From the NCBI GenBank assembly GCA_947452905.1, contig CANGEP010000002.1, positions 1-64,000 of the forward strand: a stretch of DNA of 64,000 nt, in the 5' to 3' direction. The first letter of the stretch is position 1. Each line of letters begins with the position of its first letter. The stretch comes from Bacteroidota bacterium. Lineage in GTDB: Bacteria > Bacteroidota > Bacteroidia > Chitinophagales > Chitinophagaceae. Below the pieces are notes generated by a model. The model did not search any database. It was not told the DNA's origin and saw only the letters and a list, made by a program, of their open reading frames with translations. A program made the translations under genes and the position numbers. Positions 18,803 through 27,289 of the stretch are shown here, one piece after another.

Positions 18803-19147
18803 TTAGAGTTGATTGTTATCAAAATATAGCAAAATATGGTCTTTTAAAAAAGCCTCTTGTTCGATTAGGTTCATAACCGGCAGGCTCTTGAGTTGCTTGA
18901 AATGAGGCCAACCTTCCTCGTCTTTGCCTTCTAAAAGGTAATAGCCACTTGGCGCAAGGATGTTGCAAATGGCCACATGCATTAGGTCTTGCTTTTGTTC
19001 TTTGGACACTTTTTCTCGTATAAAACCAGTTTCCTGAAGTCCTATTAAAAACAAAATGGCCTCCGTATCAGGCTTTTTCCCAAAAAGATCCATTAATTTC
19101 TTTTCTAAGGCCCACCATCTAGCTTGTAAATCATCTTCTATAGCCAT
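18803..19147 (-). CDS. hypothetical protein, 114 residues
   Basis: A short, soluble, mostly helical protein starting MAIEDDLQARWWALEKKLMDLFGKKP. A central part includes ILFLIGLQETGF and a stretch ending in APSGYYLLEGKDEEGWPHFKQLK. I recognise no named family, though the composition and intact frame look like a real conserved Bacteroidota protein. It has no signal peptide, no Cys pair and no obvious catalytic motif. It is transcribed away from serS, 84 bases from it, and ends 55 bases before gcvH, so it might precede gcvH on the same RNA. Confidence 0.7.
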   Translation of the reverse strand: MAIEDDLQARWWALEKKLMDLFGKKPDTEAILFLIGLQETGFIREKVSKEQKQDLMHVAICNILAPSGYYLLEGKDEEGWPHFKQLKSLPVMNLIEQEAFLKDHILLYFDNNQL

Positions 19148-19206
19148 GCCAATTTGTAATTTTTAGCAAAGGTAGGGGATATCTATGCGTTGATGAATGG
19201 TTTAAT

Positions 19207-19214
19207 TATCTTTG
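19207..19214 (+). promoter_or_regulatory. -7 promoter element of serS
   Basis: TATCTTTG, an exact TAnnTTTG, 17 bases before the serS start codon. No -33 TTG is seen at 19-20 bases; the nearest TTG is 14 bases upstream. Confidence 0.45.
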
Positions 19215-19231
19215 CAGAAATTAATTAGAAC

Positions 19232-20503
19232 ATGTTACAGGTAAGTTTCTTACGTCAGTATAAGGATCTCGCAAAGAAAAAATTAGCGATTAAGCATTTT
19301 GCGAATCTAGCCTTGGTGGACGAAGTGGTGGAAATTGATGACCAAAGAAAGCAATTACAAGGGGCTTTTGATGAGCTACAGTCTAAAGTAAATGCAGCAT
19401 CTAAGCAAATAGGTGCTCATATGGCCAAGGGTGAAAAAGAACAAGCCGAAGCTTTAAAAAATAATGTTGCTGACTGGAAAAAAGAATTGGATCCTTTAAA
19501 AGAGAAGATGGTTTTGGTGGAGGAGCAATTACAACAGGTGATTGTTCAATTTCCTAATCTGCCACATGACTTAGTGCCCATAGGGAAAACACCCGAAGAA
19601 AATGAAGTGGTGAGACAAGGTGGAGAAACCCCTACATTACCAGCAGGGGCTAAGGCTCACTGGGATTTAATCAAAGAACATAATTTAGTTGATTTTGAAA
19701 CTGGGGCAAAAATTACAGGCAGTGGGTTTCCTTTATACATTGGAAAAGGGGCTAAGTTTCAAAGAGCACTTACCCAATATTTTTTAGATTTCAACACTGC
19801 TGCCGGGTATACCGAATATTTACCCCCTTTTATGGTCAATGCAGCATCTGCTTTTGCAACTGGTCAATTGCCAGATAAAGAAGGGCAAATGTATCATGCT
19901 ACGGAGGACGATTTTTATTTGATTCCTACTGCCGAAGTGCCCGTTACTAATGTCTTTAGAGATGTAGTATTAAAACATAGCGATTTGCCCATACAAATGA
20001 CTGCTTATTCGCCTTGTTTTAGAAGGGAAGCCGGAAGTTTTGGTAAAGAGGTGAGAGGTTTAAATAGAGTACATCAATTTGAAAAAGTAGAAATTATTCA
20101 GATTGTTCATCCAGATAAAAGCGACGAGGTATTAAATGAGATGGTGGCACATGTCGAAAAATTATTAATCAGCTTGGGTTTACAATATCGAATTCTTCGC
20201 TTATGTGGAGGTGATATGGGTTTTGCATCTGCGATCACCTATGATTTTGAAGTATATAGTGCAGCACAGCAAAGATGGCTAGAAGTAAGTAGTGTTTCTA
20301 ATTTTCAAGCCTATCAAACCTATCGCATGAAGTGTCGTTTTAAAGACGAGGAAGGCAAAACACAATTTGCCCATTCTTTAAATGGTAGTTCATTAGCACT
20401 TCCAAGAATATTTGCTGCCATTGTCGAAAACTATCAAACCGAAAAAGGAATTTCACTTCCTAAAGTATTGCATTCCTATTTTGGCAGCACTGATTTAGTA
20501 TAA
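19232..20503 (+). CDS. serS: serine--tRNA ligase
   Basis: A 423-residue class II aminoacyl-tRNA synthetase. The N-terminal 100 residues form the long coiled-coil arm that binds tRNA-Ser. The catalytic core holds motif 2 (SPCFRREAGSFG followed by RVHQFEKVE) and motif 3 (NGSSLALPRIFAAIVENYQ). It charges tRNA-Ser and also feeds selenocysteine synthesis where that exists. Length and motifs are normal. A strong intrinsic terminator follows at once. Confidence 0.98.
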   Translation: MLQVSFLRQYKDLAKKKLAIKHFANLALVDEVVEIDDQRKQLQGAFDELQSKVNAASKQIGAHMAKGEKEQAEALKNNVADWKKELDPLKEKMVLVEEQLQQVIVQFPNLPHDLVPIGKTPEENEVVRQGGETPTLPAGAKAHWDLIKEHNLVDFETGAKITGSGFPLYIGKGAKFQRALTQYFLDFNTAAGYTEYLPPFMVNAASAFATGQLPDKEGQMYHATEDDFYLIPTAEVPVTNVFRDVVLKHSDLPIQMTAYSPCFRREAGSFGKEVRGLNRVHQFEKVEIIQIVHPDKSDEVLNEMVAHVEKLLISLGLQYRILRLCGGDMGFASAITYDFEVYSAAQQRWLEVSSVSNFQAYQTYRMKCRFKDEEGKTQFAHSLNGSSLALPRIFAAIVENYQTEKGISLPKVLHSYFGSTDLV

Positions 20504-20504
20504 T

Positions 20505-20537
20505 TAAAAAAGCCTCACATTTAGGGAGGCTTTTTTA
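20505..20537 (+). terminator. intrinsic terminator after serS
   Basis: AAAAAAGCCTC and GGAGGCTTTTTT form a stem with an 8-base loop and end in a T-run. The A-run on the other side means it can also stop transcripts from the opposite strand. Confidence 0.85.
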
Positions 20538-20553
20538 ATAGCAGTTGGCAAAA

Positions 20554-21603
20554 TTAAAATTTGCTAAAACGAAGTCCAATAGCAAAAGGTGCCATATCAA
20601 AATAAGTTAAGTTTTTATCAAACATATTGGTCATACTGTAAGAGCCATATAAACGGATAGATCCAATGCCTAACTCACCCACAGTAGCCATTTTAAAATC
20701 GTTTAAATTAAAATTACCATTTACTTTTTTCTTGCCTCTTTCTGTACTTATTTGCTTGGTATGTGATTGTACTAAATATCCTGCACTAACTCCTAAACTA
20801 GCATAAAAGCTTTTAGTATTATAAGGGTTGGAAGTAAAATTAAGTTGCAATGGGATGCTAAGATATTCTACAAATAATTTGTTTTTACTAAAATGTGCAT
20901 TGTCAAAATATACATAATTACCTGCCGTATTACTAAAGCTTATCGGTTGTGTAAATCTAAAATTATACATCTCTATTCCAACACCATATTTTAGGTTCCA
21001 GTAATGCTCGTAAATATTAGCTTTTTGTTGTACTATCCAAATATTTACATTGCTCGATTTTGCATTATTTAAAGAAAGATCGGTATTAGAAACTAGTCTT
21101 ATATAATTAGCATTATAAGGCATAGCGGTGTACATCATTTGCGGGGTATGATCTACTAGATTAGCAAATCCTAAATCAAATACCCACCAGTTGGTGCTAA
21201 TATTATTTAATTTTTTAGGCGCTTTTTCAATAGTGATTTTAGTTTTCTTGAAATCGCCGTCTAACAAGGACTCCCAATTTTTTTGTCCAAAACTTGCCGT
21301 CCCTTCGCTTTTATTAATGATGTTTACACGTCCTACTTTAATAGTATCATCATTAATAGATACAAGTGTATCATTAAAGCTTGTGATATTAACACCCTTC
21401 CCATTATTTTTTCTTTTTCTACTATCAAAATTTACAGTAACAGCACTTTTATTAGCACTAGTAATTGTTTTGCCACTTGCATTAACGATAACCATATTCC
21501 CTACACGAACCGTGTCTTGTTTTTCGGTTTTAGTACTATCTGTTTGTGCAATACCTTGTTGGCTTATAAACAAGCCAATGATAGGAATTATTAGTTTATT
21601 CAT
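20554..21603 (-). CDS. outer-membrane beta-barrel protein (PorT-like group)
   Basis: A 349-residue protein with a signal peptide (MNKLIIPIIGLFISQQGIAQ). Residues 20-130 are polar and rich in Thr, Ser and Asn. From about residue 150 amphipathic strands alternate with turns, for example YYGVGIEMYNFRF-type strands and FYASLGVSAGYLVQ, ending in FAIGLRFSKF with the C-terminal Phe typical of outer-membrane barrels. The protein probably belongs to the broad PorT/OMP_b-brl_2 group. Third gene of a sigma factor, anti-sigma candidate and barrel operon; it follows the anti-sigma gene by a single base. Function unknown. Confidence 0.75.
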   Translation of the reverse strand: MNKLIIPIIGLFISQQGIAQTDSTKTEKQDTVRVGNMVIVNASGKTITSANKSAVTVNFDSRKRKNNGKGVNITSFNDTLVSINDDTIKVGRVNIINKSEGTASFGQKNWESLLDGDFKKTKITIEKAPKKLNNISTNWWVFDLGFANLVDHTPQMMYTAMPYNANYIRLVSNTDLSLNNAKSSNVNIWIVQQKANIYEHYWNLKYGVGIEMYNFRFTQPISFSNTAGNYVYFDNAHFSKNKLFVEYLSIPLQLNFTSNPYNTKSFYASLGVSAGYLVQSHTKQISTERGKKKVNGNFNLNDFKMATVGELGIGSIRLYGSYSMTNMFDKNLTYFDMAPFAIGLRFSKF

Positions 21604-21604
21604 A

Positions 21605-22420
21605 TTATTTTTCTTTTTCTGTTTTTGTAATTTTTAATAAGGCATTAATACGTCTACTAATACCCCTAAATTTTTCTGCATCAATTTCTAAATTGGCAAT
21701 ATAAATGGTTCTTTCTTGTTCGTTTGAGCTTATCTCATTGTATTTATCAGTTGGTGTGTTAAGGGTTGTTGCTTCTGTTAAAGCTGCAGGGGAATTTGAC
21801 AAAACAATATTTTTTTCTGCAGGTTCTTCCATTAAAGTAATCGCTTGAATCCTTTCAGGGGCTTTTGTTTGATTAGATTCAACCATTACTTGGGAATCAT
21901 TATGCTGAGGTATTGGGTAATTGAATTCCTTTTTCGAATGGATTTTTGCAACACCCTCAATTATTGTTGCTTTAAAAGGTATTGCTTTTTTCCCCGCTAT
22001 CTTATTTTTCGTATTTGCACTTGCTAATTCGGTATTATTAATAATGTATTTATCTTTTGTATTTGCATTATACCATCCATAAGTCAAAACTAAAAAAAGA
22101 CTAGCAGCAATAGCGCTATATCGCAACCAAGGACGAAAGTTAAAGTTGCCTTCTATAATTGTTGATTCTTTGCGCAGTAAATTTTCTTTCAAATCTAATG
22201 GAGCTAATACTTCCAGTTGATCTAATCGAAATAATAACTCTTTATGTTCAAAAACGATTTCTTCCTTTGCTAAAACCGAATGCAGTAAATATTCAAATGT
22301 TTCTGTGTATTTCGAGTTTTGTGCCAGAAATAGCTCCACCTCTTTTCTGTCTTGTTCAGAAAGCTCATTGTCGATGTACAACAAAAAATATGTTTCGTAA
22401 TTGAGCGTATTCACTTTCAT
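21605..22420 (-). CDS. single-pass membrane protein, putative anti-sigma factor
   Basis: A 271-residue protein starting at an ATG one base after the sigma factor stop. Residues 1-85 are a cytoplasmic-looking helical part beginning MKVNTLNYETYFLLYIDNELSEQDRKEVELFL, the same type of opening seen in Bacteroidota anti-sigma proteins. There is no HxxxCxxC zinc motif. One transmembrane helix lies at about 95-112 (YSAIAASLFLVLTYGWY), and the remaining 150 residues are a polar, presumably periplasmic region. The assignment as regulator of the adjacent ECF sigma factor is from gene order and layout, not from a recognised domain. Confidence 0.6.
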   Translation of the reverse strand: MKVNTLNYETYFLLYIDNELSEQDRKEVELFLAQNSKYTETFEYLLHSVLAKEEIVFEHKELLFRLDQLEVLAPLDLKENLLRKESTIIEGNFNFRPWLRYSAIAASLFLVLTYGWYNANTKDKYIINNTELASANTKNKIAGKKAIPFKATIIEGVAKIHSKKEFNYPIPQHNDSQVMVESNQTKAPERIQAITLMEEPAEKNIVLSNSPAALTEATTLNTPTDKYNEISSNEQERTIYIANLEIDAEKFRGISRRINALLKITKTEKEK

Positions 22421-22421
22421 G

Positions 22422-22913
22422 TTAAGCAACAGATTTTTGAAAATGAACTAATTTATTTTTTAGCACTAACCTTGCTCTATGTAAGTATACTTTTACTTGA
22501 CTCTCAGAAAGCTCCATAATCTCTCCAATTTCTTGATAGCTATATCCTTCGTAATCTTTGAGTAATACCAAAGATTTTTGTAGGGGACTTAATTCATTAA
22601 TCGCCGAAAAAAGCACTTGTTTTAATTCGGTATCCTTTTGATAAGTAGCGGGTCCTTGTTGTGTATCGTACTGCTCTGTAAAACTAGTTTTATTGGCTTT
22701 ACGGATAAAATCAATCATTTGATGATAAGCTACTGTAAACAAATAGGATTTAGCTTTTTCTGGGCTAACAGTATCACGGTGTATCCATAATTTTTCAAAA
22801 GCCGTTTGTACAATATCACGAGCCTCTTCGGCCTCCCCAATATTTTTTACAATAAAGCGGTAAACCCCATCGGCATAGATCTTCACAGATTCATTAAATT
22901 CACTCGTAGTCAT
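22422..22913 (-). CDS. ECF-type RNA polymerase sigma factor
   Basis: A 163-residue sigma-70 family member with region 2 (YRFIVKNIGEAEEARDIVQTAFEKLW, then YLFTVAYHQMIDFIRK) and region 4 (LSPLQKSLVLLKDYEGYSYQEIGEIMELSESQVKVYLHRAR). Regions 1.1 and 3 are absent, as in all ECF sigmas. It directs RNA polymerase to a small set of envelope-related promoters. The anti-sigma candidate and a beta-barrel gene follow with spacers of one base, so the three are certainly cotranscribed. The inducing signal is unknown. Confidence 0.93.
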   Translation of the reverse strand: MTTSEFNESVKIYADGVYRFIVKNIGEAEEARDIVQTAFEKLWIHRDTVSPEKAKSYLFTVAYHQMIDFIRKANKTSFTEQYDTQQGPATYQKDTELKQVLFSAINELSPLQKSLVLLKDYEGYSYQEIGEIMELSESQVKVYLHRARLVLKNKLVHFQKSVA

Positions 22914-22975
22914 TCCTAGATTTTAGCAATTATAGGAGTAAAACGCAGTAGTATTCAAAATGTTACACCCATCTA

Positions 22976-24100
22976 CTAATAATCTACGATTTGTTCTTGT
23001 ATATCAGCGGGCAGTTCACGCCATTCATATTGCTGATTGCGTAATTGCGGTTCAAAACCAGCTTCTTTAATGGCTTCTTGAATGCTTTTATAGGTAAATC
23101 GGTGTGGTGCTCCTGCTGCACTCACTACATTTTCTTCTAGCATAATACTTCCAAAATCATTGGCGCCTGCTTCTAAACATACTTGCGCAGTCGCTTTACC
23201 AACCGTTAACCAACTAGCTTGAATATTTTTTACATTGGGTAACATAATACGGCTAATGGCGATCATTCTAATATATTCTTCGGTGGTGGTTAAATTATGT
23301 ACGCCTCTAATTTTTGTAAGTAAAGTATCTACATCTTGGAAAGTCCATGGAATAAAAGCTAAAAAACCTTTTGCGTCTTTTGGTTTTCTATCCTGTGTTT
23401 CTCTAATGCGAATTAAATGGATAAATCTTTCTTCTAATGTTTCCACGTGACCAAACATCATGGTAGCACTAGTGGTAATATTTAGTTGATGTGCTGCCGC
23501 CATAACCTCTAGCCATTCATCTGCACCACATTTGCCATTAGAAACTAGTTTTCTAACACGGTCTACTAAAATTTCAGCTCCTGCACCAGGTAATGAATTC
23601 ATGCCAGCTTCCACTAATGCTTTTAACACTTCGGTATGAGTCATTTTTTCCAACTTGGCAATATGTGCAATCTCGGGTGGCCCTAATGTATGCAGTTTAA
23701 TGGTGGGGAACTCTTTTTTAATTTGACTAAAAATATCGGTGTAAAAAGCCAATCCCAATTCTGGATGATGACCTCCTTGTAATAATAATTGATCTCCACC
23801 CCAAGCAATAGTTTCTTTAATTTTTTTACGGTAAGTATCCATATCAGTGATGTAGGCTTCCGGATGGCCAGGAACTCTGTAAAAATTACAAAATTTACAA
23901 TTGGCAATACAAACGTTGGTCGTATTTAAATTACGATCTATCTGCCAGGTTACTTTACCATGAGGCACTTGGATTTTTCTTAATTCATTGGCAATAAAAC
24001 TAATTTCATTTAAAGGAGCATGTTCAAATAAAAACATACCTTCTTCCTTTGTTAGGTATTCAAAATTTAAGGCCTTCTTGTATAAAGTATCCAATTGCAT
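22976..24100 (-). CDS. mqnC: cyclic dehypoxanthinyl futalosine synthase (MqnC)
   Basis: A 374-residue radical SAM enzyme. The ATG at 24100 is chosen because an upstream extension lacks a start of its own and crosses the promoter. The cluster-binding motif is C64-x3-C68-x2-C71 in NVCIANCKFCNFYR. Later family motifs are GGDQLLLQGGHHPEL, GAGAEILVDRVR and TSATMMFGHVE. It closes the ring of dehypoxanthine futalosine in the futalosine route to menaquinone. The other mqn genes are not in the window. A TAACTTTG box lies 20 bases upstream of the start. Confidence 0.93.
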   Translation of the reverse strand: MQLDTLYKKALNFEYLTKEEGMFLFEHAPLNEISFIANELRKIQVPHGKVTWQIDRNLNTTNVCIANCKFCNFYRVPGHPEAYITDMDTYRKKIKETIAWGGDQLLLQGGHHPELGLAFYTDIFSQIKKEFPTIKLHTLGPPEIAHIAKLEKMTHTEVLKALVEAGMNSLPGAGAEILVDRVRKLVSNGKCGADEWLEVMAAAHQLNITTSATMMFGHVETLEERFIHLIRIRETQDRKPKDAKGFLAFIPWTFQDVDTLLTKIRGVHNLTTTEEYIRMIAISRIMLPNVKNIQASWLTVGKATAQVCLEAGANDFGSIMLEENVVSAAGAPHRFTYKSIQEAIKEAGFEPQLRNQQYEWRELPADIQEQIVDY

Positions 24101-24120
24101 AACTTGTCTGTTTAGAGGCA

Positions 24121-24128
24121 CAAAGTTA
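24121..24128 (-). promoter_or_regulatory. -7 promoter element of mqnC
   Basis: TAACTTTG on the minus strand, a full TAnnTTTG match, 20 bases before the mqnC start codon in the divergent interval with the M16 protease gene. No clear -33 partner. Confidence 0.5.
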
Positions 24129-24219
24129 CTAATTAAAGAGTTTGCATTTTTATACGCAGTATAAATTATCCAAATTCGAATAAGACTGTTGTACAAATAA
24201 AGTATTTTTGCCCTCTTAT

Positions 24220-25458
24220 ATGATACAATTTGACCGCTTTCAATTAGACAATGGCTTAAAAGTAATTGTGCACCAAGATACTACCACCCCAATGGCGGTA
24301 GTAAATATCTTATATAATGTAGGTGCCAAAGACGAAAATCCTGCCAAAACAGGGTTTGCGCATTTATTTGAACACCTAATGTTTGGAGGAAGTATCAATA
24401 TTGCAGATTATGACGAACCCTTGCAAAGAGCAGGCGGGGAAAACAATGCCTATACTACTAATGATTTAACCAATTATTATTGTCAATTACCGGCCGAAAA
24501 TATAGAAACCGCTTTTTGGTTGGAGAGTGATCGAATGTTATCCTTGGCTTTTAGTGAAAAGAGTTTAGAAGTGCAAAGAAAAGTTGTTTGTGAGGAGTTT
24601 AAAGAACATTACATCAATAAGCCTTATGGCGATGCTTGGCATAAAATGCGCACACTTGCTTATACAACGCATCCCTATAAATGGATGACTATTGGTGCTT
24701 CACTCGAACATGTTGAACAAGTGAAAATCCAAGAGGTAAAAGATTTCTTTTTTCAATTTTATCGTCCCAACAATGCGATTTTAGTGGTTACTGGAAACGT
24801 TAAAACACATGAAATAAAACTATTGGCTGAAAAATGGTTTGGGCCCATTGAGGCAGGAAAGCCTTATGATAGAAAATTACCCGTTGAACCACCTCAATTA
24901 AAAAACAGAAGCATAGATGTGCGTGCCGATGTGCCTATGGATATGCTTATGATGACTTGGCATATGGGTGGCCGCTTTGACGAAAAATATCATGCCACTG
25001 ACTTATTAACCGAGATATTAGGGGGTGGTGCTTCTTCTAGATTATATGAACAATTAATTAAAGTGAAACAATTATTTTCTTCTATTTCTTGTTATCATTT
25101 TGGTACTATGGAACCGGGGTTATTTGTTATCTCGGGTAAATTAGTTAAAGGAATAAGCATGTCAGTAGCCGAAAAAGCAGTGCTAGAAGAAGTAGAAAAA
25201 ATGAAGACTGAATTATTATCAGACAAAGAAGTGCAAAAAGTGATTAATAAAACAGAAAGCATGATTTGTTTTGAAGACATGAGTATTATGAATCGTGCAC
25301 AGAGCCTGGCTTTTTACGAGCTTATTGGGGATGCTGCTTTAATGAACGATGAATTAGCTAAATATCAAGAAGTTACCCCTGCTATCTTGCAAGCTACTGC
25401 CAATGAAATTTTCAGAGAGGGGAATCGTAATACATTATACTATTATAGTAAAACATAA
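24220..25458 (+). CDS. M16 family zinc peptidase, catalytic subunit
   Basis: A 412-residue pitrilysin-type protein. The inverted zinc motif HLFEH occurs at about residue 50, with the third zinc ligand Glu in the EVQRKVVCEEFKEH helix some 70 residues on. The ATG at 24220 (MIQFDRFQLDNG) is used; an in-frame TTG 12 bases earlier is less likely. Family members act as half-shell dimers that degrade peptides. The next gene, 4 bases downstream, encodes a partner lacking the zinc motif. No signal peptide is evident, which suggests cytoplasmic action. Confidence 0.92.
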   Translation: MIQFDRFQLDNGLKVIVHQDTTTPMAVVNILYNVGAKDENPAKTGFAHLFEHLMFGGSINIADYDEPLQRAGGENNAYTTNDLTNYYCQLPAENIETAFWLESDRMLSLAFSEKSLEVQRKVVCEEFKEHYINKPYGDAWHKMRTLAYTTHPYKWMTIGASLEHVEQVKIQEVKDFFFQFYRPNNAILVVTGNVKTHEIKLLAEKWFGPIEAGKPYDRKLPVEPPQLKNRSIDVRADVPMDMLMMTWHMGGRFDEKYHATDLLTEILGGGASSRLYEQLIKVKQLFSSISCYHFGTMEPGLFVISGKLVKGISMSVAEKAVLEEVEKMKTELLSDKEVQKVINKTESMICFEDMSIMNRAQSLAFYELIGDAALMNDELAKYQEVTPAILQATANEIFREGNRNTLYYYSKT

Positions 25459-25462
25459 ATAA

Positions 25463-26746
25463 ATGGCATTAGATCGTAAGCAGGCACCGTATATTAAAGA
25501 TGCCATTGATTTTGATTTACAATTAAAACCCTATCAAAAATTTATTTTAGATAATGGGGTAGAGGTATACAGCATCGAGGGGGGTGCTCAAGAAGTAATG
25601 TCTTTGGAATTGGTTTTTTATGCAGGTAATAATTTTGAACAAAAAAACTGGGTAGCCCCTGCTACTAACTATTTATTAAAAAATGGAAGTTCAACTAAAA
25701 CAGCATTTGAGCTTAATGATGCTTTTGAATTTTATGGGGCTTATGTTAATAGAGCATGCTATAACGAAACAGCTACTATTAGTTTACATACCCTTACTAA
25801 ACATTTTAAAGAAGTGATTGGGGTAGTTGCTGAGTTAATTAGTGATGCTGTTTTTCCAGAAAAAGAATTAGAGATATATAAACAAAATCAAATTCAACAA
25901 CTCACTTTAAATTTAAAGAAAAGTGATTTTATAGCCAATCGCCTAATTGATGAATATTTATTTGGTATCGAGCATCCTTATGGAAAGTACTCTACCGAGG
26001 CCCATTACAATCAATTAACGAGAGAGGAGTTGGTTGCTTTTTATAATCAATATTATAAGCATGGAAAATGTATTTTATTTTTAGCAGGTAAGTATCCGCA
26101 TGATATGGAGTCTTTATTAAATAAATACATCGGACATTTGCCACTTAACAAATTCGATATCACTAATATTGAACATGCTATTAAACCTGCAACCCAAAAA
26201 AAATACAGTGTTACCAATGATCCAAGTTCGGTGCAAGGCTCCATTCGTATAGCACGTCCTTTTCCCAACAGACATCATCCTGATTTTGCGCCTACTCAAG
26301 TATTGAATAATATTTTTGGAGGATTTTTTGGCTCTCGATTAATGAGTAATATTAGAGAAGACAAAGGGTATACCTATGGCATACATTCTTATTTACAAAA
26401 TCATGTACAACAATGTGCTTGGTTAATTAGTACGGATGCTGGTAAAGACGTTTGTTTACCTACTATCGAAGAAGTATATAAAGAGATGGCAATTTTAAGA
26501 AACGAATTAGTAGATGCACAAGAACTTAGCTTGGTTAAAAATTATATGTTGGGATCATTATTAGGTGATTTGGATGGTCCTTTTCAAATTATGGGCAGGT
26601 GGAAAACCTATATTTTAAATGGTTTAACCGAAGCCTATTTTTACAATACTATTGAAACAGTTCGAGCCATAGATGCAGCGCAAATTAAATCCCTTGCCAA
26701 TCAGTATTTAGTACCCGAAGAATTTTATGAATTGGTAGTATATTAA
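25463..26746 (+). CDS. M16 family peptidase-like protein, non-catalytic partner
   Basis: A 427-residue M16 fold protein. Where the zinc motif should be, it has TNYLLKNGSS, so HxxEH is absent. It keeps the C-terminal substrate-binding Arg/Tyr motif in NIREDKGYTYGIHSY. This is the expected partition in two-subunit M16B enzymes: one chain binds zinc, the other supplies Arg and Tyr. The gene starts 4 bases after its partner, consistent with an obligate heterodimer. Length and fold are otherwise normal. Confidence 0.9.
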   Translation: MALDRKQAPYIKDAIDFDLQLKPYQKFILDNGVEVYSIEGGAQEVMSLELVFYAGNNFEQKNWVAPATNYLLKNGSSTKTAFELNDAFEFYGAYVNRACYNETATISLHTLTKHFKEVIGVVAELISDAVFPEKELEIYKQNQIQQLTLNLKKSDFIANRLIDEYLFGIEHPYGKYSTEAHYNQLTREELVAFYNQYYKHGKCILFLAGKYPHDMESLLNKYIGHLPLNKFDITNIEHAIKPATQKKYSVTNDPSSVQGSIRIARPFPNRHHPDFAPTQVLNNIFGGFFGSRLMSNIREDKGYTYGIHSYLQNHVQQCAWLISTDAGKDVCLPTIEEVYKEMAILRNELVDAQELSLVKNYMLGSLLGDLDGPFQIMGRWKTYILNGLTEAYFYNTIETVRAIDAAQIKSLANQYLVPEEFYELVVY

Positions 26747-26831
26747 GATCCGTTCATCCTTTTATTTTCGCATTCCTACTTTTTTATTTTATTTAAATAA
26801 TTGATAATCAAATATTTGAGTATTTTTTATG

Positions 26832-26881
26832 CCAAATACTAAAAAATATTTAGTACTTGGTGATACATAGTACTAAATATT
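26832..26881. promoter_or_regulatory. operator of the padR-pspC operon: two overlapping palindromes
   Basis: Three half-sites of TACTAAA/TTTAGTA lie at 26837-26843, 26849-26855 and 26871-26877. The second and third belong to a perfect inverted repeat, AATATTTAGTAC (26845-26856) and GTACTAAATATT (26870-26881), with a 13-base spacer. The first and second form another palindrome, 26832-26860, with 12-base arms and one mismatch around a 5-base centre. The right arm ends 4 bases before the likely -7 box TAGTTTTG (26886-26893), so bound PadR would block the polymerase. Autoregulation is an inference from PadR family habits. Confidence 0.7.
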
Positions 26882-26885
26882 ATAC

Positions 26886-26893
26886 TAGTTTTG
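26886..26893 (+). promoter_or_regulatory. -7 promoter element of padR-pspC
   Basis: TAGTTTTG matches TAnnTTTG and sits 19 bases before the padR ATG, immediately after the palindromic operator. Confidence 0.5.
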
Positions 26894-26912
26894 TTGTATT
26901 AAAGTAACAAAT

Positions 26913-27278
26913 ATGGATTTACAAAACACACAATCTCAGATGCGCAAAGGGGTGCTTGAGTTTTGCATTTTGTCCATTATTCAAAAAGGGGAAGTATATC
27001 CTAGTGATATCGCCCAACAAATGAAAGCGGCCAATTTGCATATACTAGAAGGTACTTTATATCCTCTGCTCACCCGATTAAAAAATGCAGGCTATTTAAG
27101 TTATCGTTGGGTAGAGAGTGTAACTGGTCCACCCAGAAAATATTTTGTGATGACCGAGGAAGGAAAGCAAGCTTATGATATACTTTTTAATACTTGGCAA
27201 GAGATGGCCACAGCTGTAAGTACTTTAACTAAGGAACAAACCAACCTATTTAATAACGAATCTACTTCTGCAGAATAA
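26913..27278 (+). CDS. PadR family transcriptional regulator
   Basis: A 121-residue winged-helix protein: QMRKGVLEFCILSIIQKGEVYPSDIAQQM, then LEGTLYPLLTRLKNAGYLSYRW and the wing GPPRKYFVMTEEGKQAY. This is the short (no long C-terminal helical domain) PadR subtype usually paired with PspC genes in Bacteroidota. It precedes the PspC gene by 11 bases and has a clear palindromic operator upstream, so it probably represses its own operon and responds to envelope stress or a ligand. Which signal it senses is unknown. Confidence 0.93.
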   Translation: MDLQNTQSQMRKGVLEFCILSIIQKGEVYPSDIAQQMKAANLHILEGTLYPLLTRLKNAGYLSYRWVESVTGPPRKYFVMTEEGKQAYDILFNTWQEMATAVSTLTKEQTNLFNNESTSAE

Positions 27279-27289
27279 AATCTACCACT

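Noticed and set aside
21191..21637. A 148-codon plus-strand frame opposite the beta-barrel gene
   Set aside because: The hydrophobic, Phe/Leu-rich translation is what the reverse of a Lys/Asn/Thr-rich exported protein gives; the barrel gene is better supported.
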